Of a stretch of DNA of 64,000 bases, positions 52,443 to 63,053 are shown piece after piece; the first letter of the stretch is position 1; each line of letters begins with the position of its first letter. The notes under the pieces are model-generated. The model worked only from the letters and a program-made list of their open reading frames with translations. It was not told the DNA's origin and did not search any database. Origin of the DNA: Psychrobacter immobilis (GTDB lineage Bacteria; Pseudomonadota; Gammaproteobacteria; Pseudomonadales; Moraxellaceae); the NCBI RefSeq assembly GCF_904846175.1, contig NZ_CAJGZM010000003.1, positions 124,001-188,000 of the forward strand, read 5' to 3'. The position numbers and the translations under genes were made by a program.

Positions 52443-54275
52443 ATGACTATTAAAGAAAGATTAACGATTTATGGGTATTTTATCCTCATAAACTCCGTTT
52501 TCGCTATTTTTATCGCCTTACGATACTTAAGATTTTTACCTGAAGTACCGAATGATATGCTAGGACTATTGTTTTTAGTCCTTTCGACATTCTCACATAT
52601 GGTTGCTTTGACAGCTATTGTGAGTCTTATTCTGCTTCCCTTTTTCTTTTTACCTTATAATTGGATACGCCGAATAATCGTTGCCGCATTAGGATCGTTA
52701 ATATTGGTTTATCTATTTATTGATACTTCTGTATTTGCAAGCTATCGATTTCATATCAACCCTGCAATGTTAGATTTAATATTCGCAGGGCAAATTGTTA
52801 GCTTTTCTATAGCGACTTGGCTAATGCTCATAGGTACTGTGGTAGTGGTATTTGCGATAGAGCTAGGTATTTTATATGGACTTGATGAAGGAAAAATTAA
52901 ATTACCAGCAAAAACAGGGCGTATTTTTAGCATATCAGCAGTAACAGCGCTATTGCTAAGTAATCTAATCCATATTTGGGCTGCAGCGCACGCTTACCAA
53001 TCGGTGACGCAGCTTAAACGCTATCTGCCACTGTTCTACCCAATGACGTCTAATAGTTTAATGACTAAATATGGTTGGATTGACGAGGAAGCTTTAGAAA
53101 AACAAAAACTGATGACGATGCAAAACCAAGGAGATTTTCATTTCCCATTACAACCATTACAAACTCAAGCCGTAGAAAACCCACCAAATATCGTATTTTT
53201 AGTCATAGACTCTTGGCGAGCAGATGCTTTTAATGCAGAAAATACCCCAAATCTGTGGAATTTTTCTCAAAACGGTATGATGTTTCAAAATCATCTTTCA
53301 ACAGGAAACGCAACGCGAGCAGGGATTTTTGGTTTTTTTTATGGCATTCCATCGACTTATTGGCATAGTGCAATAGATAATAAAACCAGTCCTATTCTTA
53401 TCGATCGTATGCAAGATTTAGATTATCCATTAGGTATCTTTGCCTCTGCACAGTTAACTAATCCTGAGTTTGACCAAACTGTATTTTTAAAGGTGCCTAA
53501 TCTTCGCAAAGAGTCTAAAGGAAATACAGCGGTTGAGCGCGATCAAAATATTACCGAAGAGTGGTTAAACTGGTTTACACAAAAAGACAGCTCAAAACCT
53601 TCCTTTTCATTTTTATTTTACGACTCACCACATAGCTATGAATTCCCTAAAGACTATCCTCATCGCTATGAGCCGATGTTATCTGAAGTGAATTATTTAA
53701 AATTAAACAATAATACTGATCCTAAGCCGTTGATGAATCGTTATAAAACAAGCGTACATTTTGTTGACAGTCTAGCTAAGCAAGTATTAGATGAATTGAA
53801 TGCTTCAGGAGAGATGGAAAACACTATCGTTATTATTACAGGTGACCATGGTGAAGAGATAAATGACAATAAGCAGAACTATTGGGGACATAATAGTAAT
53901 TTTTCGAACCCTCAAATACACGTTCCTTTTGTTATCGTTGGTAAAAATGTGCCTAAAAATGTCGATGGCTGGGATAACTACTTCACGAGCCATCAAGATG
54001 TTGTACCAACACTATTAAAGAACTATCTTGGCGTGAAAAATCCAATACAAGACTATTCTATGGGAGTGAATTTATTGGGTAAGCCTGTTGATCGTGATTG
54101 GCTGCTTGCTTCTAGCTATAGCAAATACGCGGTAGTTGCTCATCAGGATATTATGGAGGTTGGCTCTGCAGGACAATTTTCATACATTAATAAGGAGTAT
54201 AAGCCATTGAAAGAGGAACCCGATTACGCACGATTAAAGCAAGCAATGGAGCAAATTAGTCGTTTTAGTAAATAA
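52443..54275 (+). CDS. YejM/PbgA-like membrane protein with sulfatase fold
   Basis: 610 residues. Five N-terminal transmembrane helices (DUF3413-like, about 8-190), then a periplasmic sulfatase-like domain (from about 240): IVFLVIDSWRADAFN, TGNATRAGIFGFFYGIPSTYW and ITGDHGEEINDN. In E. coli YejM controls LPS synthesis by LapB; here the Thr/Ser at the usual catalytic position (STGNATRAG) resembles YejM. Start ATG 52443 lacks a strong ribosome site. Sequence seems more AT-rich than flanks. Confidence 0.88.
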   Translation: MTIKERLTIYGYFILINSVFAIFIALRYLRFLPEVPNDMLGLLFLVLSTFSHMVALTAIVSLILLPFFFLPYNWIRRIIVAALGSLILVYLFIDTSVFASYRFHINPAMLDLIFAGQIVSFSIATWLMLIGTVVVVFAIELGILYGLDEGKIKLPAKTGRIFSISAVTALLLSNLIHIWAAAHAYQSVTQLKRYLPLFYPMTSNSLMTKYGWIDEEALEKQKLMTMQNQGDFHFPLQPLQTQAVENPPNIVFLVIDSWRADAFNAENTPNLWNFSQNGMMFQNHLSTGNATRAGIFGFFYGIPSTYWHSAIDNKTSPILIDRMQDLDYPLGIFASAQLTNPEFDQTVFLKVPNLRKESKGNTAVERDQNITEEWLNWFTQKDSSKPSFSFLFYDSPHSYEFPKDYPHRYEPMLSEVNYLKLNNNTDPKPLMNRYKTSVHFVDSLAKQVLDELNASGEMENTIVIITGDHGEEINDNKQNYWGHNSNFSNPQIHVPFVIVGKNVPKNVDGWDNYFTSHQDVVPTLLKNYLGVKNPIQDYSMGVNLLGKPVDRDWLLASSYSKYAVVAHQDIMEVGSAGQFSYINKEYKPLKEEPDYARLKQAMEQISRFSK

Positions 54276-54455
54276 GCTATGATAGTAATATGCGAGAGTA
54301 ATCTCACCAATAAATAAGGGCGGTTGCAAATAAAAATCAACCGCTAAAAGCCTTACGCTAATACTGAAATTTAATCAGATCAATTAACTCTATTTATGAG
54401 CTGTCTCCGGTTTGAAGCATTTACCAAAATGTATTAGAAATAAAGTGAGTAAATA

Positions 54456-54492
54456 AAAAGCCGTTCTCTATTAAATAGCGAACGGCTTTTTT
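54456..54492. terminator. Bidirectional terminator
   Basis: AAAAGCCGTTC pairs with GAACGGCTTTT around 13 nt, T-run on both strands. Between the YejM-like gene and miaB. Confidence 0.9.
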
Positions 54493-54518
54493 CTACTAAT
54501 CCAATTTTTTCTAAAAAC

Positions 54519-56021
54519 TTAAGCCAACACTTCGATTAGCTCGCCTTTCACCATATGGGGACTGACAAAATCGGTAATACGCACACTCACGATTTTACCA
54601 AGTAGCTCATCCATTTTATCAACGTCATAAGGGAACATAACAGTACGCGTGTTGTCTGCCGTACCGATTAAGCAATCAGGATGACGATTGGCAATTTGCT
54701 CGACCAAAACGCGAGTGGTCGTACCGACCATTTCATGGGTTTTGGCAAGTGTTGAGTCAATGATGACTTTTTGGAATTCTGCCAAACGCTCTTTCTTAGT
54801 TTTAAAGCTCACATCATCCGGCAATTCTGCCGCTGGCGTACCCGGACGTTTAGAGTAGATAAAACTATAAGAGTGATCGAAATTTAATTCTTTTGCTAGA
54901 TTTAAAGTATCTTGGAAGTCTTGCTCAGTCTCACCGGGGAAGCCAATGATAAAGTCACTCGACAAGTGAATATCAGGACGTATGGCTTTAAGCTTATTAA
55001 TCTGATTGATATAAACATCAATGGTATGGTTGCGTTTCATCGCTGCCAAGATAGCATTCGAGCCACTTTGAACTGGTAGATGTAAGTGTGATACCAACTC
55101 TGGTAATTGCGCATAAGCGTCGATGATATCATCGGTGAACTCGAGCGGGTGACTGGTAGTATAGCGAATACGCTCAACACCATCGACGTGCGACACATAA
55201 TGCAGCAGTTCTGCGAAACGGCAAATACTACCGTCGTCTTTTTCGCCGCGATAGCCATTGACGTTTTGACCAAGTAAATTAATTTCGCGCACACCTTGCT
55301 CAGCTAAGCTGTCAATCTCTGCCAAGATATCATCTAGTGGGCGTGATAATTCTTCACCGCGCGTATAAGGCACCACGCAAAATGAGCAATACTTTGAGCA
55401 GCCTTCCATAATGGATACAAAGGCCTTATAGCCTTCAACGCGCGGCTCTGGCAGAAAATCAAACTTTTCGATACTTGGGAAGGATACATCTACTGTACCG
55501 ATGCGATTCTTAGGCGCGATTTCACGCTGCTCATTAGATTGATCATAGAGCTCCGGCAAACGGTGTAAGGTTTGTGGCCCAAAGACCATATCGACATAAG
55601 GTGCGCGTTTTTGGATATTGTCGCCTTCTTGTGAAGCGACGCAACCACCAACACCGATAACCAAGTCTGGACGTTTTTCTTTGAGTTTGCGCCAGCGACC
55701 TAATTCTGAGAAGACTTTTTCTTGCGCTTTTTCGCGAATAGAGCAGGTATTCATTAACAGTACATCGGCTTCATCGATATTGTGAGTGACTTCCATACCG
55801 TGCGAATCACCAAGCACATCAAGCATTTTGCCAGAGTCATAAACGTTCATCTGACAGCCTTGGGTGGTAACAAAGACTTTTTTTGGCGCGCCATTGACTG
55901 CTGCTTTGGCTATTGATGTTTGGACGGAACTTGGCGAGTTGAGTGCCGTAACGGTAGGCGCAGTAACCCTTGTGTCAACAGCAGCGTCATCGATGCGGGG
56001 ATTAAATACAGTAACACTCAT
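54519..56021 (-). CDS. miaB: tRNA-2-methylthio-N6-dimethylallyladenosine synthase MiaB
   Basis: 500 residues. N-terminal cluster cysteines C56, C93, C127 and radical-SAM CxxxCxxC C208-C212-C215 (CSKYCSFC). TRAM domain at the end. About 45 residues before the conserved [11 protein letters not shown] are extra and Ala/Thr/Val-rich. Start uncertain because there is no good ribosome site. Confidence 0.95.
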   Translation of the reverse strand: MSVTVFNPRIDDAAVDTRVTAPTVTALNSPSSVQTSIAKAAVNGAPKKVFVTTQGCQMNVYDSGKMLDVLGDSHGMEVTHNIDEADVLLMNTCSIREKAQEKVFSELGRWRKLKEKRPDLVIGVGGCVASQEGDNIQKRAPYVDMVFGPQTLHRLPELYDQSNEQREIAPKNRIGTVDVSFPSIEKFDFLPEPRVEGYKAFVSIMEGCSKYCSFCVVPYTRGEELSRPLDDILAEIDSLAEQGVREINLLGQNVNGYRGEKDDGSICRFAELLHYVSHVDGVERIRYTTSHPLEFTDDIIDAYAQLPELVSHLHLPVQSGSNAILAAMKRNHTIDVYINQINKLKAIRPDIHLSSDFIIGFPGETEQDFQDTLNLAKELNFDHSYSFIYSKRPGTPAAELPDDVSFKTKKERLAEFQKVIIDSTLAKTHEMVGTTTRVLVEQIANRHPDCLIGTADNTRTVMFPYDVDKMDELLGKIVSVRITDFVSPHMVKGELIEVLA

Positions 56022-56439
56022 AAGCGAAGTCCATGATTGACTAAAAATATAGCGGGGTAGGCGATTAAGCGGTGGCGTATTTTATCACAACCCTGCAGCA
56101 ATGTGAAAAGTTAGCGTACGCCTATAGGGATAATTATGCTAGATTATTTATAATACTATCAAATGCTTACCTAGTATTGTGGAACAATTATTAGTATTGA
56201 TAAAGATTGTCGGTATTTGAAGCGTTGTAACATTTTTGTGTTACACAGGGCTATCCGATTTATTAACGAAAAGTAAAGCTTATGGTTGAATATGCAACGA
56301 GTATAGTATGATGAAGGTAACCATATCCGTACTATTGTTTAAATGAGCGTTTTAAGTAGGGTGAGAAACACCCTTTTAAACTTAGATTTAAACTATTTAT
56401 CTAGCCAAATTATTTAGACTTATTATAAAGAGAGTCCGT
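56022..56439. other. Divergent gap between miaB and lytic transglycosylase
   Basis: About 420 bp, no gene. TGTAACA (56226-56232) and TGTTACA (56239-56245) form a perfect 7-bp inverted repeat with a 6-nt T-rich spacer, possibly a regulator site. Confidence 0.45.
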
Positions 56440-58689
56440 ATGACAAAGCCGCAAGTTGCTCAGAGTATCAAGGATGAAGCTGCCAATCATCAAAATAATA
56501 GGCCCAACCACCTTAAAAGAACGATGCTAAGAACCAGTGTGTTGAGTGTGGCAACGGCAATGGGTGCGCTGGCCATATCGCAAGTGGCTTATGCCGAACT
56601 GACTTGGGGTAATAATACCAGTAGTAGTGTTAATAATAGTTATCCGCAAGAAGGCAAATACCAGCCTGAGCCTTACCAGCCTCAAAACTATCAACCGGAT
56701 AACTATCAACCAGACAGCTATCAACCGCAAAGTTCTCAGCCAAATAACAGTTACCAATCAAACACCGGCTATCAAGCTGATAGTGGTGCGAGCTCATTTA
56801 CAGCAGCGGCGATTGCAGCAGAGCGCGGTGATGTCAACGCGCTTTATAATTACGAGCAAGCGATGAGTGGCGGTTTATTTGCCATGTATCCCACTTATTG
56901 GCGCATGAATTTAGACTTAAATTCGCAAAGCCCGGCAGCGGTTTCACAGTTTGTGCGTCAATACCCAGATACGGTAATGGCAGAAAAACTGGTGGCTGAT
57001 TTTGCTGAAACCAAAGCGGGCTCCAATGATTATGCCGCCGTACGCCAAGTAGCAAATCTCATTACCAACGCTGATGACAGTGAGAAGTGTGCCGTTGCGC
57101 TTGGGTTCAATAATGGCGGCGATACCATGCGTGCGATGGCAGCCAAATCTGATGTTTGGCTAAACACCAAAAAGCAGCCAGCACTGTGTGACCAGTTGGC
57201 GCTAGAGATGAATAATAATGCGCTGATTAGCAATCAAGATAGAGTATCGCGCCTTAAGCGTATGCTGCGTAAAGGCAGAACGGGCGATATTATGGCGCTG
57301 TCTTCGCGATTAGGAACACCTATTCCTTACTCGTCATTGAGTGAGATTCAGCTCAATCCATCAGCATTCTTTAGCCGTTTTGCCCGCGAGCCTGCAAGCC
57401 AAATGAATCAATATCTGTACCTTTATGCAATGGGGCGTGTCGCCGAAAAGTCTTATCGTGAGGCCGCATTGCAGTTGGATTTTGATATCAAGCAAGACAA
57501 TCAGCGCTCAGCCAAATTATTGACGGATGATACCCGCCGTGCTGCTTATCGTACGCTTGGCGTGCAGCGGATGAATCATAATACCGATGATGGCTTTAAT
57601 GTTGAAGCGGTTGATTGGTTCCGTAATAGCTTGGACAATGACTTTAGCTTTGAAGAAGCTGAATATTATGCTATGGCAGCGATTCGTTTTAGTCGTTGGG
57701 ATGATGTGGTCGAAGCTATCTCAAAAATGGATGCCGAAACCCAAAAAACCAATCAATGGCAATATTGGCTGGCACGTGCTTATGAGCAATCAAGTGATGC
57801 CAACAAACGCAATACCGCTAAAAAAATGTATCAAAACTTAGCAAAGAGTAATGAGTATTATGGTTTGATGGCCAAGGATAAAGTCGGTCAACGTTTTGAT
57901 GCCAGTCGCTTGGGTGGCAGCAATTTGCCTAACGTTAGTAGCGCCGACCGCGCCCGTGTTATGCAAAATCCACACTTTGCTCGCGCATTTGCTTTATATA
58001 ACGCTGATGCCAGTCGTGCCTATGCCAATCGCGAGTGGAACTGGGCGGTGAAAAAAGCACGTGACAATCGTGATGATAATCTGATTATTGCCGCTGCTCG
58101 TCAAGCATATGATATAGACTGGCTCGATCGGGCGATTTATGCGGTTGATAATACCGATAGAGTCGACAGTTTGGCATTATCACATCCGATGCCGCACCAA
58201 TCGGCGGTCGTCCGTCACAGTCAGTCGGCGGGTATCGATCCGGCATGGGCTTATGGCATTATGCGTCAAGAGAGTCGTTTTGTGACGTCAGCACGCTCAA
58301 ACGTTGGTGCTAGCGGTCTGATGCAAGTCATGCCAGATACCGCTAAATATATTGCGCGTAATTTAGGCGAAACTTATAGTGCCAGCCGTGCCAATAGCGG
58401 CGATACCAATATCCGTTATGGTACGTGGTATATGGGCGATATCTTTGGAAAATTAAACAGCCAACCAGTCTTAGCGACAGCGGGCTACAATGCTGGTCCA
58501 AATAATGCCAAACGCTGGCAGCCAACCTATGGTTCACTCGCAGCTGACCAGTATGTCGAGTCGATTGCCTTTCCTGAGACCCGTAATTACGTCAAACACG
58601 TCATGGAAAACGCTACTATCTACAGTAGTCTATTAGGTCGTGGTCAGCCTATTAGCCAACGTATGGGAACGATTCCTGCGGCGTTTTAA
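56440..58689 (+). CDS. slt: Soluble lytic murein transglycosylase (Slt-like)
   Basis: 749 residues. Long N-terminal signal (ends AYAE, about 52). Residues about 65-105 have a repeated YQPx2 motif (Pro/Gln/Tyr-rich). The helical superhelix covers about 110-570. The catalytic domain (GH23) has E611 in RQESRF, then GASGLMQVMPDTA and TAGYNAGPNNAKRW. AGAGAG upstream. Cleaves peptidoglycan glycan strands in the periplasm. Confidence 0.93.
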   Translation: MTKPQVAQSIKDEAANHQNNRPNHLKRTMLRTSVLSVATAMGALAISQVAYAELTWGNNTSSSVNNSYPQEGKYQPEPYQPQNYQPDNYQPDSYQPQSSQPNNSYQSNTGYQADSGASSFTAAAIAAERGDVNALYNYEQAMSGGLFAMYPTYWRMNLDLNSQSPAAVSQFVRQYPDTVMAEKLVADFAETKAGSNDYAAVRQVANLITNADDSEKCAVALGFNNGGDTMRAMAAKSDVWLNTKKQPALCDQLALEMNNNALISNQDRVSRLKRMLRKGRTGDIMALSSRLGTPIPYSSLSEIQLNPSAFFSRFAREPASQMNQYLYLYAMGRVAEKSYREAALQLDFDIKQDNQRSAKLLTDDTRRAAYRTLGVQRMNHNTDDGFNVEAVDWFRNSLDNDFSFEEAEYYAMAAIRFSRWDDVVEAISKMDAETQKTNQWQYWLARAYEQSSDANKRNTAKKMYQNLAKSNEYYGLMAKDKVGQRFDASRLGGSNLPNVSSADRARVMQNPHFARAFALYNADASRAYANREWNWAVKKARDNRDDNLIIAAARQAYDIDWLDRAIYAVDNTDRVDSLALSHPMPHQSAVVRHSQSAGIDPAWAYGIMRQESRFVTSARSNVGASGLMQVMPDTAKYIARNLGETYSASRANSGDTNIRYGTWYMGDIFGKLNSQPVLATAGYNAGPNNAKRWQPTYGSLAADQYVESIAFPETRNYVKHVMENATIYSSLLGRGQPISQRMGTIPAAF

Positions 58690-59130
58690 TTTATAAATAT
58701 TGCATGACAAAACCATTAGCAGGTAACTGCTAATGGTTTTTTATATGTCGGGCTTGCATATGTATGGCTTTTATATGCACGGCTTTTACATAAAGTGCTT
58801 CAATATATCTTGGCTTTATATGGCGCTTTTAAAATTCCTCACTTAAAAGCAATCACCAGCTTATTAAGTCCTGTTTACGTTTCTGCTATAGATTAAAAAA
58901 GGCAGTTTGCTACCATTGCTTTCATTACCGTCTGCATTTTTTGTTCATTTATTCTTAAGTAGCTGATATTTTGAAAGCGACCTAACTTGAGTTATAGATA
59001 ATAATTAAGCGTAAAAGCTCCTATTCGTCATTGCTAGATGCTCTAACTTCTTATGATTAAAAAATATTTTAAGCTGCCCATATCGTCGCGAGCTAAGCGT
59101 CAACTATCTATTCAGACAAAGGTGGGCTCG
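58690..59130. other. Spacer with terminator and degenerate repeats
   Basis: After the terminator at 58708-58742 the sequence up to about 58840 contains imperfect repeats around ATATG-GGCTTT. Nothing else is recognised before 59131; a frame from 59053 (no ribosome site) joins the next gene. Confidence 0.5.
58708..58742 (+). terminator. Intrinsic terminator after slt
   Basis: AAAACCATTAGCAG pairs with CTGCTAATGGTTTT around GTAA; T-run follows. Confidence 0.92.
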
Positions 59131-59829
59131 ATGTCAAAGACAAGGCTGTCAGAGCATTTTAATGAATGCTTGATGAGCAAAAAGTATGAAAGTAAAGGCA
59201 ATGCCATACTTGGTGTGACGGCTTTACTATTACTACAGGGTGCCATAACGCTACCTGCACAAGCTGCTAGTGCCAGCAAGACAGGGCAGCGGGTATTGAT
59301 GATTGAGATGACGCCCGCGCTGTGTAGCTTACAACCGACGCGTGCGCGTATGCGTCAGTGTTTAGAAGGGTATTCGTTAACGGTTTCAGGACTTGATATG
59401 GGTTATGGCGAGCGCTGCGGACGCGGTAGTGAGCCGCGTCTGACCCCGCTACAATTAAAAGTGATCAACCGTATCATGCCTGATACTACGGTTCGTACCC
59501 AAGCATGGCAGCGTTATGGCGTTTGTAGTCCGCTTAGCGCCAGTAATTATTTTCGCCAAATCACCAACTATGCTGGCGACTTAAAACTGCCGAGTGAGTT
59601 GAATACAGGCAACAGTTATACGGTATTAAAATCTCGTTTTGTCGCACAGATGAGCCACTTAAATAGTGGTATGTCAGCTAATAGCGTTGATTTGATTTGT
59701 CAGGCAGGAACACGTCGTCAAATGGTATTGACCGACATTCATGTATGTTATGAAGGCAGCTCATTTGGCACTTGTAGTAATGTTGTCGATAACTGTGGCA
59801 GTAAGTTTATTATTTCGGGTGGTAAATAA
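59131..59829 (+). CDS. RNase T2-like secreted protein lacking catalytic histidines
   Basis: 232 residues from ATG 59131 (AAAGGTGG, 5 nt spacer); a longer frame opens at 59053. Signal peptide ends LPAQA (about 45). Blocks LEGYSLTVSGLDMG (79-91) and QAWQRYGVC (124-132) occupy the CAS-I and CAS-II sites of RNase T2 (normally HGLW and HEWxKHGxC): H86-equivalent is Ser, the HE pair is QA and KH is RY. VLTDIHVCYE and NCGSKFII match the E. coli RNase I end. Eight cysteines. Likely a pseudoenzyme. Confidence 0.8.
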   Translation: MSKTRLSEHFNECLMSKKYESKGNAILGVTALLLLQGAITLPAQAASASKTGQRVLMIEMTPALCSLQPTRARMRQCLEGYSLTVSGLDMGYGERCGRGSEPRLTPLQLKVINRIMPDTTVRTQAWQRYGVCSPLSASNYFRQITNYAGDLKLPSELNTGNSYTVLKSRFVAQMSHLNSGMSANSVDLICQAGTRRQMVLTDIHVCYEGSSFGTCSNVVDNCGSKFIISGGK

Positions 59830-60166
59830 TATCTATTCATTGATATCTAAGAACAGCCGTAGCGTTTATTTAATAAGACTGCTTGTTATTTAACGGAAAT
59901 ATCATTTATTTAGTTGCCTTATATTCATGTCAATAATGCTACTAAGACTGCCTTAAATATTTTTAAGGCTTATCTAACGCCTTGTTTTTAAGCCTTTCCC
60001 AAAAGCTCAAACATCTATTCGTATAAAATGTAACAATATAACCAGTATTGTCAGCAATCGCATTCGCGCTTTCTCTAGACGATTAATAGGCTGAGGTGCT
60101 ACACTAGCTATCGGTTTATGACTGCTATATAGAGCGAGCAGATCGCTATCTCAAACGATATTCATC
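59830..60166. other. Gap upstream of mdh, no gene seen
   Basis: AT-rich, contains the mdh promoter region; no strong hairpin or box recognised before the 26-bp repeats. Confidence 0.4.
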
Positions 60167-60218
60167 AATCAGAACCATCCATTAGAATCATTAATCAGAA
60201 CTATTCATTAGAATCGTG
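60167..60218 (+). repeat. 26-bp tandem repeat upstream of mdh
   Basis: Units 60167-60192 and 60193-60218 share AATCAGAAC-AT-CATTAGAATC; about 21 of 26 identical by eye. Ends 31 bp before the start codon, so is likely in the leader. Confidence 0.8.
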
Positions 60219-60249
60219 AATTATCTAATCTATAATTAGGGAGTATTCA

Positions 60250-61239
60250 ATGTCAATGAAACAGCCTTTACGTGTTGCCGTCACTGGTGCCGCTGGTAAT
60301 ATCAGCTATGCTATGTTATTTCGTATTGCCTCTGGTGAGATGCTAGGTAAAGATCAGCCAGTTATTTTGCAATTGCTTGAAATCGCCCCAGCACTTGACG
60401 CCCTAAAGGGTGTGGTCATGGAATTAGAAGACTGTGCATTCCCATTATTGGCCGGTATTGTTCAAACTGATGATGCGACCGTTGCATTCAAAGATGTTGA
60501 CTATGCTCTGCTAGTCGGTTCACGTCCTCGTGGTCCAGGTATGGAACGTAAAGATTTGCTAGAAGCCAATGCTGCGATTTTCTCAGCCCAAGGTAAAGCA
60601 TTGAACGACGTTGCTAGCCGTGATGTTAAAGTATTGGTCGTTGGTAACCCTGCGAACACCAACGCGCTTATCGCTCAGCGTAATGCACCAGATTTAGATC
60701 CACGTAACTTTACGGCTATGACTCGCCTAGATCACAACCGTGCGATGGCACAGTTAGCTGGCAAAACTGATAGCACCGTTAATGACGTGAAAAAAATGAT
60801 CATCTGGGGTAACCATTCATCAACTCAGTATCCAGATCTAACGGCTGCAACTGTCAATGGTAAGCCAGCGCTAGATTTAGTCGATCGTGAATGGTACGAA
60901 GCCACTTATATCCCAGAAGTACAACAACGCGGTGCCGCAATTATTAAAGCGCGCGGTGCATCATCTGCCGCTTCTGCTGCCAATGCTGCCATTGCACACG
61001 TACGTACATGGGCACTAGGTTCTGATGAAAACGATTGGGTCTCTATGGGCGTTTACTCAAACGGCGAATACGGCATTGCTAAAGGCTTAATCTACTCATT
61101 CCCAGTAACCTGCGCTAACGGCGACTGGTCTATCGTAGAAGGCGTTGACGTGTCATCAGATTTCTCAAAAGAGAAAATGGCCGCAACTGAGCAAGAGCTT
61201 AGCGAAGAGCGTGATGCAGTAGCACACTTGCTTCCATAA
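60250..61239 (+). CDS. mdh: Malate dehydrogenase
   Basis: 329 residues, the longer malate dehydrogenase type used by Moraxellaceae and other proteobacteria. NAD site [16 protein letters not shown] (10-25). TRLDHNRA and the catalytic His in [11 protein letters not shown] are intact. AGGGAG before ATG 60250. Good expression expected; a terminator follows. Confidence 0.96.
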   Translation: MSMKQPLRVAVTGAAGNISYAMLFRIASGEMLGKDQPVILQLLEIAPALDALKGVVMELEDCAFPLLAGIVQTDDATVAFKDVDYALLVGSRPRGPGMERKDLLEANAAIFSAQGKALNDVASRDVKVLVVGNPANTNALIAQRNAPDLDPRNFTAMTRLDHNRAMAQLAGKTDSTVNDVKKMIIWGNHSSTQYPDLTAATVNGKPALDLVDREWYEATYIPEVQQRGAAIIKARGASSAASAANAAIAHVRTWALGSDENDWVSMGVYSNGEYGIAKGLIYSFPVTCANGDWSIVEGVDVSSDFSKEKMAATEQELSEERDAVAHLLP

Positions 61240-61278
61240 GTAGGCAATTTACTCAAGCTGTTATATAGAATTTAATCT

Positions 61279-61309
61279 AAAAAGCCCTCTACGATAGAGG
61301 GCTTTTTTG
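61279..61309 (+). terminator. Intrinsic terminator after mdh
   Basis: AAAAGCCCTCT pairs with AGAGGGCTTTT around ACGAT; T-run. Confidence 0.93.
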
Positions 61310-61457
61310 TGCCTTGATCATCCATTAATACAATTGATAACGTTAGTTAAACGTTGATTAACAGCTATTAGTCTAAAGCTTGCTACAATAAAGTGGTTAA
61401 TTCAAATAATAAATACAATCAAATCATTATCAAATTTTTTTATTAAGGAAAAAGACT

Positions 61458-61697
61458 ATGTTGGGTGAACCTGAATATAATATGAATGAGTTATTTGCGC
61501 AGTTAGGACTTGATAGCTCGGATGAATCCATTGATAGTTTTATCGAAAAAAACCAATTAGCAAAAGAAGAAAAGTTAATCGAGTCGACGGTATGGAATGA
61601 CAGTCAGCGTGCCTTTTTGCAAGAAGAATGGAATAAAGATGCCGCATGGGTCGAGGTTATCGATGATTTAAACGTGCGTATGCATCCTGATTCTTAG
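61458..61697 (+). CDS. DUF2789 family protein
   Basis: 79 residues. NELFAQLGLDSSDESIDSFI and the ending FLQEEWNKDAAWVEVIDDLNVRMHP match DUF2789. Acidic, no membrane segment. AAGGAAAA upstream. Unknown function. Confidence 0.9.
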   Translation: MLGEPEYNMNELFAQLGLDSSDESIDSFIEKNQLAKEEKLIESTVWNDSQRAFLQEEWNKDAAWVEVIDDLNVRMHPDS

Positions 61698-61726
61698 ACT
61701 TAGAAAGTAGTAAGCTACTAGACCAA

Positions 61727-61767
61727 GTAAAAACCCACAAACGTCAATAACGCTGTGGGTTTTTTTA
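61727..61767. terminator. Bidirectional terminator between DUF2789 and ribF
   Basis: AAAACCCACA pairs with TGTGGGTTTT around 14 nt, T-run on both strands. Confidence 0.92.
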
Positions 61768-61801
61768 TACGTTAAGTTTTTATATGGTCATAACTATCAT
61801 T

Positions 61802-62839
61802 CTAGCTCTGCTGTTCACGCCATTCGAGTAAATCAATCACATCGTTATGAATACCTGCTTTTAACGCATCTAAACTCTCATAATGACGCTCGCCATGTAA
61901 ATAATGCAAGAAACGTACTTGTAAGGTTAAGCCGTATAAGTCTGCTTGGAGCTTAGGAAAATGTACCTCTAAGCGCCAATCATGCTCTTTATCTACCGAA
62001 GGTCTGATACCAATATTGGCGGTACCAAATAAGCTATGCGGGCGTAAACCTGCAACCCCTGAATTTTCGCTATTAGTCAGTGCGGTCAAGCCGTTCGGTA
62101 TGACATCACCATTATCATCAAGGCTAACGACATCGACAGCAAAAATGCCATGTAATGCAGGTTTTATGCGCTTTAGATCGACATTGGCAGTGGGGAAGTC
62201 CATAGTGCGACCGATTTTATCGCCACCAACGACAACGCCTGTCATCGCATAATCGCGACCCAGTAACGCATTTGCCGCATTAAGGTCACCTGCCAATAAT
62301 AGGTCTCGTATACGCGTAGAGCTAATGCGAGCGCCTTTGCCTTTATCGTCGATAACGGTGTGCAGATTCGTCACATCTAAGCCATAATCACGTAAAAACT
62401 GACTGTCACCAGTACGATCATGACCGAACTTAAAGTCATCACCCAACACCAATGCTTTTACATTGAGGCGCAGTGCTAAAATATCGGCAAATGCCTGTGC
62501 CGATAGCGAGCGAAAATCGCTATCAAAGCTTGCAACAATCAAAGTCTCGATGCCATACTCTTTAAGCAAAGCTTGCTTTTCGGCAAGATTGGTTAGGCGG
62601 GCAGGCGCGGTAGCTGGCGCAAAAAACTCACGTGGCTGCGGCTCAAATATCATGACTGCCGAGCCAATATTTTGTGCTTTAGCGGTATCGCGAACTTGTG
62701 CCAGCATCGCTTGATGACCCAAATGCACACCATCGAAGTTGCCAATAGTCAGCACGCAGGCTGCCAAATCTACTGGGCTAGTATTGGCAGACACAGCACT
62801 TGGCGATGCCATCAGTTGCTCAAGAAAATAGGTATTCAT
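61802..62839 (-). CDS. ribF: Bifunctional riboflavin kinase/FAD synthetase
   Basis: 345 residues. FAD synthetase half: GNFDGVHLGHQAML (HxGH motif) and ISSTRIRDLL. Riboflavin kinase half: KIGRTMDFPTANVDL and the late ANIGIRPSVD and EVHFPKLQADLYG. About 25 extra residues precede the first motif. No good ribosome site, so start less sure. Provides FMN/FAD for the flavoproteins. Confidence 0.95.
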   Translation of the reverse strand: MNTYFLEQLMASPSAVSANTSPVDLAACVLTIGNFDGVHLGHQAMLAQVRDTAKAQNIGSAVMIFEPQPREFFAPATAPARLTNLAEKQALLKEYGIETLIVASFDSDFRSLSAQAFADILALRLNVKALVLGDDFKFGHDRTGDSQFLRDYGLDVTNLHTVIDDKGKGARISSTRIRDLLLAGDLNAANALLGRDYAMTGVVVGGDKIGRTMDFPTANVDLKRIKPALHGIFAVDVVSLDDNGDVIPNGLTALTNSENSGVAGLRPHSLFGTANIGIRPSVDKEHDWRLEVHFPKLQADLYGLTLQVRFLHYLHGERHYESLDALKAGIHNDVIDLLEWREQQS

Positions 62840-63053
62840 AAATTTTCAGCTATGATAGATAAGACCAGATAAAAAAGAAAAACACACCGCTACTTAAAGA
62901 GATTTCCAAAACAGATGTGTTTAAAAGCAGCCATTATAAAGTAAAATAGCCCTAGTAACATCCTATAGTCTGTTGTTAATGAAACAACAAGGCTAACACC
63001 TTAGCTGCTATTTATTACTTATCATTATTATAATGACACTTTATGGAAAAGCT

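Noticed and set aside
59053..59130. Upstream start for the RNase T2-like protein
   Set aside because: No ribosome site at 59053, whereas 59131 has AAAGGTGG at good spacing.
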